Shown: in pieces, positions 26,282 through 34,156 of the stretch
How the letters are laid out: each line of letters opens with the position of its first letter
How positions within the stretch are numbered: the first letter of the stretch is position 1
Assembly: GCF_013003915.1 (NCBI RefSeq)
Contig: NZ_JABAIV010000001.1
Location: forward strand, 806,001-870,000
Direction: 5' to 3'
From: Telluria aromaticivorans
GTDB lineage: Bacteria; Pseudomonadota; Gammaproteobacteria; Burkholderiales; Burkholderiaceae_D
DNA length: 64,000 nucleotides
Program-made: the position numbers and the translations under genes
Notes under the pieces: model-generated
What the model was told of the DNA's origin: nothing
What the model saw: only the letters and a program-made list of their open reading frames with translations
The model's database searches: none

Positions 26282-27136
26282 TCAGGACGACATCATGCGT
26301 GCACTGCCCGACACCCGGATCGAGCTCCCAGGTTCGGGGCCGATTTCCGCCGCCAGGCGCGAGCGCATGCCCATGTCCTCGCCCTGCACTACCTCGATCC
26401 GTCCGCCGTGCGGCCAGCCGAGGTCGCGCAAATAGCCGGCAAAGGCCGCTGTGCCCGCGCCGGTGGCCGGGTCTTCGAGCACGCCGCCGGAGGCGAACGG
26501 GTTACGGGTATGGAACAGCTGCGCATTTTCGGCCCAGGCCAGCACGACGGTGACCAGGCCGTGTCCGTTCATCAGGCGGCGCCCGGCGTCGAGCTCGTAG
26601 GACATGCGTGCCAGCGCGGCGCGGCTGTTCAGCGCCAGCACCAGGTGGTCGGCGCCGCCATGGACCAGGGCCGGCGGGATGCGTGGGTCGAGGTCGGCGT
26701 GGGTATAGCCGAACAGCGCCAGCGCGGCGTCGACCAGCGGCGCCGGGGCCGGCTGGCTGCGGGTGGGCGGCGATTGCAGGCTGGCAGCCACGCGCTCGCC
26801 ATCGACGCGGCCCTCGACCGTGATGGCGGCCGCGTTCAGCGCCAGTGCGTAGCGGCCGTCGCCGAAGCGGCGCGCCAGGGCCGCGCCGAGTGCGATGGTG
26901 GCGTGGCCGCAGAACGGCACCTCGGATTCGGGAGAAAAATAACGCACCCGCCAGCCCTCGCCCGCCGGCGCGGCGAAGGCGGTCTCGGAAAATCCGATGA
27001 CGTGGGCCAGGCGCGCCATCTCGGCCTCCGGCGGCAGCGCGTCGCCGATCCAGACCCCGGCGGGATTCCCGCCCTGGCCGCCGTCGTCGAAAGCCGCGAT
27101 GCGCAGCACCTCATCCAGGTTTGCAGTGACGTCCAT
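26282..27136 (-). CDS. PhzF family isomerase-like protein
   Basis: Protein of 284 residues with the two-lobed diaminopimelate-epimerase-like fold of PhzF. The catalytic glutamate of the family corresponds to E51 in GFSETAF. Other motifs are GGNPAGVW (about 22-29), VPFCGHATIALGAAL and the C-terminal-lobe loop GVLEDPATGAGTAAFAGYL. No phenazine genes are nearby, so a phenazine role is unlikely; most family members have unknown isomerase activities. The start codon lies inside a 10-bp inverted repeat (27135-27168), which could control translation. Confidence 0.88.
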   Translation of the reverse strand: MDVTANLDEVLRIAAFDDGGQGGNPAGVWIGDALPPEAEMARLAHVIGFSETAFAAPAGEGWRVRYFSPESEVPFCGHATIALGAALARRFGDGRYALALNAAAITVEGRVDGERVAASLQSPPTRSQPAPAPLVDAALALFGYTHADLDPRIPPALVHGGADHLVLALNSRAALARMSYELDAGRRLMNGHGLVTVVLAWAENAQLFHTRNPFASGGVLEDPATGAGTAAFAGYLRDLGWPHGGRIEVVQGEDMGMRSRLAAEIGPEPGSSIRVSGSARMMSS

Positions 27137-27168
27137 GACTGTTCTTTTCGTAGTTAAGGAACAGTCAT
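27135..27168 (-). promoter_or_regulatory. Hairpin covering the phzF-like start codon
   Basis: On the minus strand the arms ATGACTGTTC and GAACAGTCAT are perfectly complementary over 10 bp, with a 14-base loop that includes the only purine-rich run (GAAAAG). The gene's ATG lies in the downstream arm. An RNA hairpin here would hide the start codon; as DNA it could be an operator. Confidence 0.45.
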
Positions 27169-27208
27169 CTTAGCGCGCCCTCCGGCTCGCTGCCGGCGCC
27201 GGCCTGGT

Positions 27209-27703
27209 TCACTGCCCTTCGGGGCGGCCCTGCTGCATCCCTTGCTGCATTGCCTGGGCCATTTCGTCGGGCGAGACGTCGCGGATGTGGGTGGCCATCG
27301 ACCAGCGGTGGCCGAAGGGGTCTTCCACCACGCCGTAGCGGTCGCCCCAGAACATGTCGGCCGGCGCCATGCGCGCCTTCGCGCCCGCCTCGACCGCGCG
27401 CTCGAACCAACGGTCGACGTCGGGCACCGCCAGGTGGATGGTGACCGGCGAGCCGCCCAGCGCGGCCGGGCCGGTCGCATCCCAGTCGGGGAACTCGTCC
27501 ATCAGCATCACCATCGAATCGCCGATGCGCACGGCCGCATGGGCCAGCAGGCCGCCAGGGCCGGGCAGGCGCATGACCTCTTCGGCGCCGAAGGCGCGTT
27601 CGTAAAATTCGATGGCGTCGGCCGCTCCTGCGCAGACCAGGTGCGGGGTGACGGTGTGCATGCCGTCTTCGACGGGCTTGACATTGGTTTGGGGGGCATT
27701 CAT
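27209..27703 (-). CDS. VOC family (glyoxalase/PhnB-like) protein
   Basis: Protein of 164 residues with a vicinal-oxygen-chelate beta-alpha-beta-beta-beta fold. It has VTPHLVCAGAADAIEFYERA at the start of the first module and VVEDPFGHRWSMATH at the end of the second, typical of PhnB/YdcJ-like single-chain proteins. A Q/M-rich tail (MAQAMQQGMQQG) follows. The substrate is unknown; metal ligands cannot be assigned with confidence. GGAG seven bases before ATG 27703 supports the start. It is in the same direction as phzF, 73 bases upstream, and diverges from sdpR. Confidence 0.87.
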   Translation of the reverse strand: MNAPQTNVKPVEDGMHTVTPHLVCAGAADAIEFYERAFGAEEVMRLPGPGGLLAHAAVRIGDSMVMLMDEFPDWDATGPAALGGSPVTIHLAVPDVDRWFERAVEAGAKARMAPADMFWGDRYGVVEDPFGHRWSMATHIRDVSPDEMAQAMQQGMQQGRPEGQ

Positions 27704-27803
27704 GACATCTCCTCGGGTTGGACAAGCTGGATGACATTAGCCTTTGGCGAAGGTTCAGGCAATCTCCAAAAGGCTTGACCCGGGAGGCTGCCGCGCCTAG
27801 TAT

Positions 27804-27819
27804 TTAGATATTCATCTAA
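27804..27819. promoter_or_regulatory. Candidate SdpR/ArsR operator
   Basis: Perfect inverted repeat TTAGAT-ATTC-ATCTAA, 17 bases before the regulator start, in an AT-rich stretch. Position and shape fit an ArsR-family autoregulatory operator. It is also upstream of the divergent VOC gene by 101 bases. Confidence 0.65.
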
Positions 27820-27836
27820 TTAGAAAACGATCAAAC

Positions 27837-28133
27837 ATGGCAGGACCGCTGAACGAGGTATTCAAGGCCATCGCCGACCCGACCCGGCGCGAGATCCTGC
27901 GCCTGTTGCGCAATGAAGAGATGAGTGCGGGCGACGTGGCGGCGCGGTTCGACATGACCAAGCCGACCGTGTCGCACCATTTTGCAGTGCTCAAGGCGGC
28001 CGGCCTGATCACCAGCCGGCGCGACGGGCAGACCATCTGGTATGCGCTCGACACCACGGTGCTGGAGGACGTGCTGGCCTGGTCGATGGACATGGCGCGC
28101 GGCGTCAAGGAAGACAAGGGAGGGAAACAATGA
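27837..28133 (+). CDS. ArsR-family autorepressor, SdpR-like
   Basis: DNA-binding protein of 98 residues with a single winged helix. The N-terminus reads FKAIADPTRREILRLL; the recognition helix is in TKPTVSHHFAVLKAAGLI and the wing in SRRDGQTIWYAL. There are no metal-binding cysteines, so it is SdpR-like rather than a metal sensor. In Bacillus, SdpR represses its own operon and is titrated to the membrane by SdpI bound to the toxin. The next gene encodes an SdpI-like protein and overlaps by four bases (ATGA). A palindrome lies just upstream. There is no strong Shine-Dalgarno before the ATG. Confidence 0.9.
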   Translation: MAGPLNEVFKAIADPTRREILRLLRNEEMSAGDVAARFDMTKPTVSHHFAVLKAAGLITSRRDGQTIWYALDTTVLEDVLAWSMDMARGVKEDKGGKQ

Positions 28134-28804
28134 AGGATGTGAAGAACAAGCCGATGTGGAAGCGCTTTTTGCTGCTGTTCCTGGCCGTGGTGGTGGTGAC
28201 CGTGAACCTGGTCGTGGCCGTGTATCCGGAACTGCCTTCCCTGATCCCGGTGCACTGGAACGCCGACGGCGAGGCCGACCGCTGGGGCCCGCGCTCGATG
28301 GTCTTGCTGTACCTGGCCATCATGGTCGGCTCGGGCCTGCTCTGGCTGGTGCTCCCGAAGCTCTCGCCGAAACGCTTCGCAGTGGAGGAATTCGAAGCGA
28401 CCTGGTGGTATGTCGGCATGGTGAGCGTGTCCTGCTTCGCCTACCTGCAGTGCGTGCACCTGTGGGGCGCGTGGAGGCCGGGCTTCAACGTCGACCGCGC
28501 CATGCTGGGCGGGCTGGGCATGTTCTTTCTCCTGGCAGGTAACGTCACGGGCAAGGTGCGCCGCAATTTCTGGCTCGGCGTGCGCACGCCGTGGACGCTG
28601 GCCAATGAACGGGTCTGGTATGCGACGCACCGGTTTGCGGCCAAGACCATGGTGGCGGGTGGGGTGCTGGCGCTGGTGACGGCGCTGGCCGGGTGGCCGA
28701 CGCTGCTGGCGCTGGTGGCGCTGGCTGCTGGGGCGCTGGCGCCGGTGGGGTTTTCGCTGGTGTATTACAAGCGGTTGGAAAGAGCGGGGACGCTGGAGGC
28801 TTAG
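28130..28804 (+). CDS. SdpI/DUF1648-family membrane protein
   Basis: Inner-membrane protein of 224 residues with about six hydrophobic segments. A DUF1648 module near the N-terminus has LIPVHWNADGEADRWGPRS; the SdpI domain further on has GKVRRNFWLGVRTPWTLANE, a conserved cytosolic loop motif. In Bacillus, SdpI is the immunity and signalling protein for the SdpC toxin. No sdpABC-like gene occurs in the window, so here it may answer an external signal or act in envelope stress. Start overlaps the sdpR-like stop, so the two are translationally coupled. Confidence 0.88.
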   Translation: MKDVKNKPMWKRFLLLFLAVVVVTVNLVVAVYPELPSLIPVHWNADGEADRWGPRSMVLLYLAIMVGSGLLWLVLPKLSPKRFAVEEFEATWWYVGMVSVSCFAYLQCVHLWGAWRPGFNVDRAMLGGLGMFFLLAGNVTGKVRRNFWLGVRTPWTLANERVWYATHRFAAKTMVAGGVLALVTALAGWPTLLALVALAAGALAPVGFSLVYYKRLERAGTLEA

Positions 28805-28832
28805 ATGAGAAGACTCGGCTGCGACACCGCTG

Positions 28833-28939
28833 GTTGAACGCGTGGGCAGAATCTGTCCACCCTACGGTATACGGCGGCTCGTAGGGTGGGCAGGGTAAAA
28901 CAGTCCAGTGGACTGTTTTACCCTGCCCACGCGTTCAAC
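28833..28939. repeat. Dispersed palindromic repeat, locus 4, with a long-tip unit
   Basis: Left unit 28833-28866 (TTGAACGCGTGGGCAGA...TCCACCCTACG). The right unit 28879-28939 carries an enlarged tip: after GTGGGCAGG comes GTAAAACAGTCCA facing TGGACTGTTTTAC, then CCTGCCCACGCGTTCAA. The whole right unit is a near-perfect palindrome of about 45 bases at the 3' end of the sdpI-like gene. Confidence 0.85.
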
Positions 28940-28972
28940 CGGCTCGCGCATTGCCTGTGCGACCGCTCTCAC

Positions 28973-29869
28973 CTACCGCTCCAGAATTCCCTCCAACCGC
29001 CGCGCCAGAAAATCCACCAACGCCGCCACCCGCGGCGCCAGGGCCCCCTGCTTGTAGAACACCGCCCACACCGGCTGCGTCCACGGCAGCGTCGCCCCCT
29101 CCAGCACCGGCGCCAGCCGCCCCGCCGCCACATCGGCCCGGGTCAGGAAATCCGACAGCGAAGCAATCCCGGCGCCGCCAAGGGCCAGGTGGCGCACCGT
29201 CTCGCCGCTCGACGCGCTGACTGCCGGCGTCACCGTCCACCCTTCTCCTCCGGCGTGCTGCAATGGCCAGGTATTGAGCGACACCGGCGCGGTGAAGCCG
29301 AGCGTGCGGTGCCCGCTTAACGCCGCGACGTCGAGCGGCGCGCCGTACTTCGCGATATACGCGGGCGCGGCCAGCACGCGCAAACGCGTGGTGCCGAGCC
29401 GGCGCGCATTGAGCGTCGAATCCGGCAGTGCGCCGATACGGATCGCCAGGTCGGCGCGCTCCTCGATCAGGTCGACATAGGTCTCGCCGCTGATGAGCTC
29501 CAGCTGCACCAGCGGATACGCGTCCATGAATTCGGGCACCAGCGGCGCCAGCAGGTGATCCAGCGCCGGCGTGGCCGCATTCACCCGCACCAGCCCGGCC
29601 GGCTGCGAGCGGCGGGCGGCTGCCTCGGCTTCGGTGTTCGCCAGGTCGGCCAGCAGGCTGCGCGCCCGCCCCAGCAGCCAGCTTCCCTCTTCCGTCAGTT
29701 GCAGGCGCCGCGTCGTGCGGTGCATCAGCGTCATGCCCAGGTGATCCTCGAGCCGCGAGATCGTGCGCGAGACACCCGAGGGCGTCTGCCCCAGCCGCTC
29801 GGCGGCAGCCGAGAACGAGCCAGTATCTATGACTGCGGAAAACGTAATCAAGGCATCGACATCGATCAT
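28973..29869 (-). CDS. LysR family transcriptional regulator
   Basis: Regulator of 298 residues. The N-terminal winged HTH reads FSAAAERLGQTPSGVSRTISRLE, followed by HRTTRRLQLTEEG; the effector-binding domain occupies about 92-295, with INGAL-type positions such as LISGETYVDLIEERADLAIRI. The subgroup with this HTH and ADLAIRIG is common among LysR proteins next to aldo/keto reductases and transporters. It is transcribed divergently from the MFS-dkgB pair with a 102-base shared gap, the classic layout for a regulator of that operon. The inducer is unknown. Confidence 0.92.
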   Translation of the reverse strand: MIDVDALITFSAVIDTGSFSAAAERLGQTPSGVSRTISRLEDHLGMTLMHRTTRRLQLTEEGSWLLGRARSLLADLANTEAEAAARRSQPAGLVRVNAATPALDHLLAPLVPEFMDAYPLVQLELISGETYVDLIEERADLAIRIGALPDSTLNARRLGTTRLRVLAAPAYIAKYGAPLDVAALSGHRTLGFTAPVSLNTWPLQHAGGEGWTVTPAVSASSGETVRHLALGGAGIASLSDFLTRADVAAGRLAPVLEGATLPWTQPVWAVFYKQGALAPRVAALVDFLARRLEGILER

Positions 29870-29971
29870 TTGTGACTCCAGATCAAAAGTGAATTGTACG
29901 GCAAGGCATTTTTCTTATGTTTGCGCATAGGCACACTGCATGCCTCCATCACCCTGCACCAGGAGCACTCC

Positions 29972-31177
29972 ATGCCACTTGCACTCTGGGCGCTGACACT
30001 CAGCGCTTTCGCCATCGGGACCACCGAATTCGTCATCGTCGGCCTGATTCCCACCATCGCCGCCAGCCTCGGCGTGTCGGTGCCCTCGGCCGGCCTGCTG
30101 GTCAGCCTGTATGCGCTCGGCGTGGCCATTGGCGCGCCGGTACTGACCGCGCTTACCGGCCGCATCCCGCGCAAGCAGCTCCTGATCGGCCTGATGATGC
30201 TGTTCACGGTCGGGAACCTGGTGGCCTGGATGGCGCCCGGCTATGCCGCGCTGATGGCGGCGCGCGTGCTCACCGGCCTGGCGCACGGCGTGTTCTTCTC
30301 GATCGGTTCGACCATCGCCACCAGCCTGGTGCCGAAAGAGAAAGCTGCCAGCGCCATCGCGCTGATGTTCACCGGCCTCACCGTGGCCCTGGTCACCGGC
30401 GTGCCGCTCGGGACCTTCATCGGCCAGCACTTCGGCTGGCAGGCCACCTTCCTCGCAGTGTCGCTGCTGGGCGTGGTCGCCATGATCGGCAGCTGGATCC
30501 TGGTGCCCTCGGCGATCGCGAACAGTAAGCCATCGAGCCTGCTGACCCAGCTCGCCGTATTGAAGAAACCGCGCCTGCTGCTGGTGTATGCGATCACGAC
30601 GCTTGGCTACGGCGGCTCCTTCATCGCCTTCACCTATCTTGCGCCGATCCTGCAGGAAGTCTCTGGCTTCGCAGCGTCGAGCGTAGGCCTGGTAATGCTG
30701 GTGTATGGCGTCTCGGTCGCGGCCGGGAATATCTGGGGCGGCAAGCTGGCCGACCGCAAGGGCCCGCTGGCCGCGCTGCAAATCGTGTTCGCGCTGCTGG
30801 CCCTGGTGCTGCTGGTGCTGGCTTTTACCGCGCCGAGCAAACCGCTGGTGCTGCTCACCGTGCTGGCCTGGGGCGCGGTCGCCTTCGGCAACGTGCCGGG
30901 ACTGCAGGTGTATGTGGTGCAGCGTGCAGAGCGCGATGCGCCGCATGCGATCGACGTGGCCTCGGGCCTGAACATCGCAGCCTTCAATGTCGGGATCGCG
31001 CTGGGCGCCTGGGGCGGCGGCCTGATCGTCGCCAAGTTCGGGCTCATGGCCACGCCCTGGATCGGTTCCCTGATCGTGGTCGGCGCCTTTGCCCTCACCA
31101 CACTGGCTGCCTGGCTCGACCGCCGCGATGGCGTGCCGGTCAATCCGGCGCGCAGCACCGCAGTCGCAATTCATTAA
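29972..31177 (+). CDS. MFS transporter, DHA1 drug:H+ antiporter type (AraJ/YdhP-like)
   Basis: Inner-membrane protein of 401 residues with 12 predicted helices. The first helix reads LALWALTLSAFAIGTTEFVI, with the family motif around GTTEFVIVGLIP. The motif-A-like loop after helix 2 is LTGRIPRKQLLIGL and motif C is in FTGLTVALVTGVPLGTF. These resemble arabinose/chloramphenicol-type exporters. Substrate unknown. AGGAG seven bases before ATG 29972 fixes the start; the longer frame to 29894 lacks one. dkgB follows after 18 bases. Confidence 0.88.
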   Translation: MPLALWALTLSAFAIGTTEFVIVGLIPTIAASLGVSVPSAGLLVSLYALGVAIGAPVLTALTGRIPRKQLLIGLMMLFTVGNLVAWMAPGYAALMAARVLTGLAHGVFFSIGSTIATSLVPKEKAASAIALMFTGLTVALVTGVPLGTFIGQHFGWQATFLAVSLLGVVAMIGSWILVPSAIANSKPSSLLTQLAVLKKPRLLLVYAITTLGYGGSFIAFTYLAPILQEVSGFAASSVGLVMLVYGVSVAAGNIWGGKLADRKGPLAALQIVFALLALVLLVLAFTAPSKPLVLLTVLAWGAVAFGNVPGLQVYVVQRAERDAPHAIDVASGLNIAAFNVGIALGAWGGGLIVAKFGLMATPWIGSLIVVGAFALTTLAAWLDRRDGVPVNPARSTAVAIH

Positions 31178-31195
31178 TCTCTACAAGGACATCAC

Positions 31196-32002
31196 ATGCA
31201 CATGCCACAACTCGGCCTCGGCACCTTCCGCCTGCAGGGCCCGCAAGCCATCGACTCGGTACGCAACGGGCTCGAACTGGGCTACCGCCACATCGATACC
31301 GCCCAGATTTATGGCAATGAAGAAGAAGTCGGCAGCGCATTGGCGGTCTCCGGCGTGCCGCGCGACGAGGTCTTCGTCACCACCAAGATCTGGACCGCGA
31401 ATTTGAAAGGCGAGGTCCTCATCCCGAGCCTGAAGGAGAGCCTGCGCAAGCTGCGCCTGGACAGGCTCGACCTGACCCTGGTCCACTGGCCTTCGCCCGG
31501 CAAGGAAGTGCCGGTGCGCGAATCGATGCAAGCCCTGCTGGCCGCGCGCGACCTGGGTTTGACCGGCGCCATCGGCATCTCGAACTTCCCGGTGGCGCTA
31601 ATGCGCGAAGCGGTCGATGCCGTTGGCGCGGCCAATATCGCCACCAACCAGGTCGAGCTGCATCCCTACCTGCAAAACCGCAGCGTGGCTGCGGCCGCGC
31701 GCGCGCTCGGCATCGGCATCACGGCCTACATGCCGCTCGCTTATGGAAAAGTGCTGGACGATGCGGCCGTCAAGGCGATCGCCGCGCGCATCGGCGCCAC
31801 GGCCGCGCAGGTGACGCTGGCCTGGCTGATGGCGAAGGGCTACACCGTGATTCCCTCGTCGACCAGGCGCGCCAACCTGGAGAGCAACCTGGGCAGCACC
31901 GGCATTACGCTGGCGCTGGAAGACATCGCCGCCATCGATGCACTGGATCGGGGCGGACGCCTGGTCAGCCCGGAGTTCGCGCCCGAATGGGATGCCGGCT
32001 AA
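31196..32002 (+). CDS. dkgB: Aldo/keto reductase, 2,5-diketo-D-gluconate reductase B-like (DkgB)
   Basis: NADPH-dependent oxidoreductase of 268 residues with a TIM-barrel fold. The catalytic tetrad is complete: D34 and Y39 in [13 protein letters not shown]64 in TTKIW and H97 in LVHWPSP. Cofactor-binding residues lie near [14 protein letters not shown]. DkgB reduces 2,5-diketo-gluconate and methylglyoxal in vitro; the actual substrate here is unknown. It is 18 bases behind the MFS gene and probably under the divergent LysR regulator. A second ATG two codons in (MPQLGLG) is an equally plausible start. Confidence 0.88.
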   Translation: MHMPQLGLGTFRLQGPQAIDSVRNGLELGYRHIDTAQIYGNEEEVGSALAVSGVPRDEVFVTTKIWTANLKGEVLIPSLKESLRKLRLDRLDLTLVHWPSPGKEVPVRESMQALLAARDLGLTGAIGISNFPVALMREAVDAVGAANIATNQVELHPYLQNRSVAAAARALGIGITAYMPLAYGKVLDDAAVKAIAARIGATAAQVTLAWLMAKGYTVIPSSTRRANLESNLGSTGITLALEDIAAIDALDRGGRLVSPEFAPEWDAG

Positions 32003-32008
32003 GCCGGC

Positions 32009-32716
32009 CTACTCGTCCAGCTCCGGATAGTGGCGGAAGATCCCGTTCTCGTTGAACGGGACGCGCCGCGGCGAAGCCAGGTAGGCGGCGATATTCGGCC
32101 GCGCCGCCACGCGGTCGCGCAGGGGGCCCAGTGCCGGATATTCGCCCTCCAGGCGCTTCATCGCATTCGGGAAGGCATAGCGCAGGCCCTCGACCACCTG
32201 GAACAGCGACAAATCGGCATAAGTCGGCTTTTCGCTCACGAGCCAGTCGCGCGCCTCGGGATTGGTGAGGATGCGCGAGAAGTAGCCGAAGAATTTCGGC
32301 AGGCGCGTTTCGATGAAGTCGGCGGAGCGCCGCTGGGCTTCCGGTTTCTGGTCTTCGTAGTAGAGCGAGGTGGCGATCGGATGGTGGGTGTCGTGGATCT
32401 CGGCGACCAGGTCGGCGATGGTCAGCTGCAGCTGGTGGGTCCAGAGGCGCCCCGGATCGGTGCGCGGCGCCAGGCCATGCTGCTCGCCGAGGTAGAGCAG
32501 GATGTTGGCAACCTGTCCAATCGTCATCTCGCCGGCTTTCAGGAAGGGCGGCGCGAACGAAGGATGGGTTTCGGTGTCGAGCGCGGAGTTCAGGAGGTCC
32601 ATCCCGCCATGGCGTCGCGCCACGTCCACATATTCGGCCCCGGCCTCTTCGAGGGCCAGCCGGACGAACTCGCCACGCCCCTGAATACTAGGCCAGTAAA
32701 AAAGTTCGTACGCCAT
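32009..32716 (-). CDS. Glutathione S-transferase family protein
   Basis: Cytosolic protein of 235 residues. The N-terminal thioredoxin-like domain begins YELFYWPSIQGRGEFVRLALEEAG with Y6/Y3-type catalytic tyrosine positions, and continues to FAPPFLKAGEMTIGQVANIL, the cis-proline and gamma-Glu binding region. The all-helical C-terminal domain follows from about 95. Substrate unknown. GGAGGAGCAAG directly before ATG 32716 sets the start. It is convergent with dkgB, six bases apart, and diverges from the DUF535 region. Confidence 0.87.
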   Translation of the reverse strand: MAYELFYWPSIQGRGEFVRLALEEAGAEYVDVARRHGGMDLLNSALDTETHPSFAPPFLKAGEMTIGQVANILLYLGEQHGLAPRTDPGRLWTHQLQLTIADLVAEIHDTHHPIATSLYYEDQKPEAQRRSADFIETRLPKFFGYFSRILTNPEARDWLVSEKPTYADLSLFQVVEGLRYAFPNAMKRLEGEYPALGPLRDRVAARPNIAAYLASPRRVPFNENGIFRHYPELDE

Positions 32717-32847
32717 CTTGCTCCTCCGGTGTGTTTCGGTTTGGCGCAATTATCGGCGATGAATTGGAAGCGTGTCGCAGCACAAACATGGTAGTCTTGT
32801 TTGCCTGTCAGGCGAAAACAAAAAGTCAAACAATAGAGAGAGACCAC

Positions 32848-32910
32848 ATGACCGCTTCTTCTGACCCAGGTTCCACCACGCCTCCAGTTCAATATCCGGG
32901 CACGAGCTAG
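32848..32910 (+). CDS. 20-codon ORF, possible leader peptide or truncated gene
   Basis: The ORF encodes 20 residues (MTASSDPGSTT then PPVQYPGTS) with AGAGAGA as a possible Shine-Dalgarno five bases before the ATG. Its stop codon lies inside the left arm of an inverted repeat. It could be a leader peptide controlling the downstream DUF535 gene, or the surviving 5' end of a gene broken by insertion or deletion. I cannot tell these apart from the sequence. Confidence 0.35.
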   Translation: MTASSDPGSTTPPVQYPGTS

Positions 32911-32962
32911 CTTTTCGGCGGATAATGCTTTTCGGAATTAATTTTCCGTTGAGCTAGCTCGT
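32902..32962. repeat. 61-bp inverted-repeat element upstream of DUF535 gene
   Basis: Perfect 11-bp ends ACGAGCTAGCT and AGCTAGCTCGT enclose 39 AT-rich bases. The interior holds two copies of CTTTTCGG (16 bases apart, start to start) and a small hairpin CGGAA...TTCCG. It is much more AT-rich than its surroundings. Confidence 0.65.
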
Positions 32963-32992
32963 CATCCGTGACGGGCATCGAGTTAAAGACAG

Positions 32993-33011
32993 GGGCGCCG
33001 CTTCGGCGCCC
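32993..33011 (+). terminator. Strong hairpin just upstream of DUF535 gene
   Basis: Perfect 8-bp stem GGGCGCCG-CTT-CGGCGCCC, 30 bases before the DUF535 start, followed by GCACCTTTA rather than a T-run. Candidate attenuator, or terminator of a short transcript. Confidence 0.45.
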
Positions 33012-33041
33012 GCACCTTTACGCCGACTGGAGCGCCCCACA

Positions 33042-34031
33042 ATGATATTCGCTCACCTCGCCAAAGCTTGGCTCGCCCGCCGCGGCCAGTACACGCCCGC
33101 TTCCTGGATGCTCAGTATCGCGCGCAGCCTGCGCGTGCTGCGCTACTGGCGCGAACACCAGGCCCTGTGCCGCCTCGACCTGGTACGCCGCTTCGTGGCG
33201 GCCGCGCCCAACGACGACCTGTTCCACCATCTGAGCCACCGCAGCTACCTGGCGAAAGACCTGAGCCCACGCCAGCGCGTGCAGTGCGTGCTCTCCCATT
33301 ACCGCTTCGAAGACAGCACCTTCAGCAATGCCTACCACCAGCTGGTGTACGGCGGCGGCAATAATGGCGGCGGCAACGGCCTGGTCCTGTGGCAGCACCA
33401 GGCGCAACTGGAAAGCGGCGAGCACAGCTTCCTGCTGCGCCTGGAAATGGCGCCGCGCAGCGATGCCGAGGGCGACATCACGATCTCGCTGGTCGCCGAC
33501 GGCAAATACCTGCACCGCCTGTCCTATACCTGGGTCGACGGCCAGCTAGCCGGCGTGGATCTCCCCACCGTGCCCTTTGTGACGCGCAACCAGGGCCGCT
33601 GGACCGATTCCGGCGCCGCCTTCGAAGCCTTCGAAGAAGCCTTCCCGAACAATTCGCCGAGCTTCTTCTGCTTCGCCGCCATGCAGGGCGTGGCGCAGGC
33701 GGTGGGCATCGACCGCGTGGTTGCCATCAAGTGCAGCTCGCACATTGCCTACAATCCCCTCGACACCAAGCATTTCGAGAATGCCTACGATGGCTTCTGG
33801 AAGGTGCTGGGCGGCGTCGAGATGCCGGGCCGCAGCTTCCTGGTGCCGCTGCCCTTCTATCTCAAGCCGCTGGCCGAGATGCCGTCCAAGCACCGCAAGC
33901 GCGCGGCGCAGCGGCGCGATTACTGGCGCGCCATCGGCGACTCCACCCGCTCCACGATGCTGCGCCACATGGTGCCGGCGGTGGCGACGCAAACACGGTC
34001 GGTGGCCACACCGGCGACTGCGGAAGCCTGA
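33042..34031 (+). CDS. VirK/YbjX (DUF535) family protein
   Basis: Cytoplasmic protein of 329 residues. Family-like segments are ARSLRVLRYWREHQALCRLD near the start, LSPRQRVQCVLSHYRFED in the middle, and FFCFAAMQGVAQAVGIDRVV plus YDGFWKVLGG in the C-terminal half. DUF535 proteins include Shigella VirK and Salmonella YbjX, linked to virulence-protein secretion and envelope resistance, but the biochemical role is unknown. GGAG ten bases before ATG 33042 supports the start. The 325-base region upstream carries an unusual short ORF and two inverted repeats, so expression may be controlled after initiation. Confidence 0.85.
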   Translation: MIFAHLAKAWLARRGQYTPASWMLSIARSLRVLRYWREHQALCRLDLVRRFVAAAPNDDLFHHLSHRSYLAKDLSPRQRVQCVLSHYRFEDSTFSNAYHQLVYGGGNNGGGNGLVLWQHQAQLESGEHSFLLRLEMAPRSDAEGDITISLVADGKYLHRLSYTWVDGQLAGVDLPTVPFVTRNQGRWTDSGAAFEAFEEAFPNNSPSFFCFAAMQGVAQAVGIDRVVAIKCSSHIAYNPLDTKHFENAYDGFWKVLGGVEMPGRSFLVPLPFYLKPLAEMPSKHRKRAAQRRDYWRAIGDSTRSTMLRHMVPAVATQTRSVATPATAEA

Positions 34032-34156
34032 ACCTGCACTGACGATGGGCCCTTGATTCGGCGGCTACGTGCGAAGCCCGCCGAATCGGGGGTCCCGGGC
34101 GCCGTCCACCTGCTTCGGCGATAATCCCCTCTTTGTCTCCGCAACGAGGGGTAGCC

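Noticed and set aside
32902..32962. Inverted repeat considered as an integron attC site
   Set aside because: The ends do not match the R/L box consensus (GTTRRRY/RYYYAAC) and no integrase or cassette array is present.
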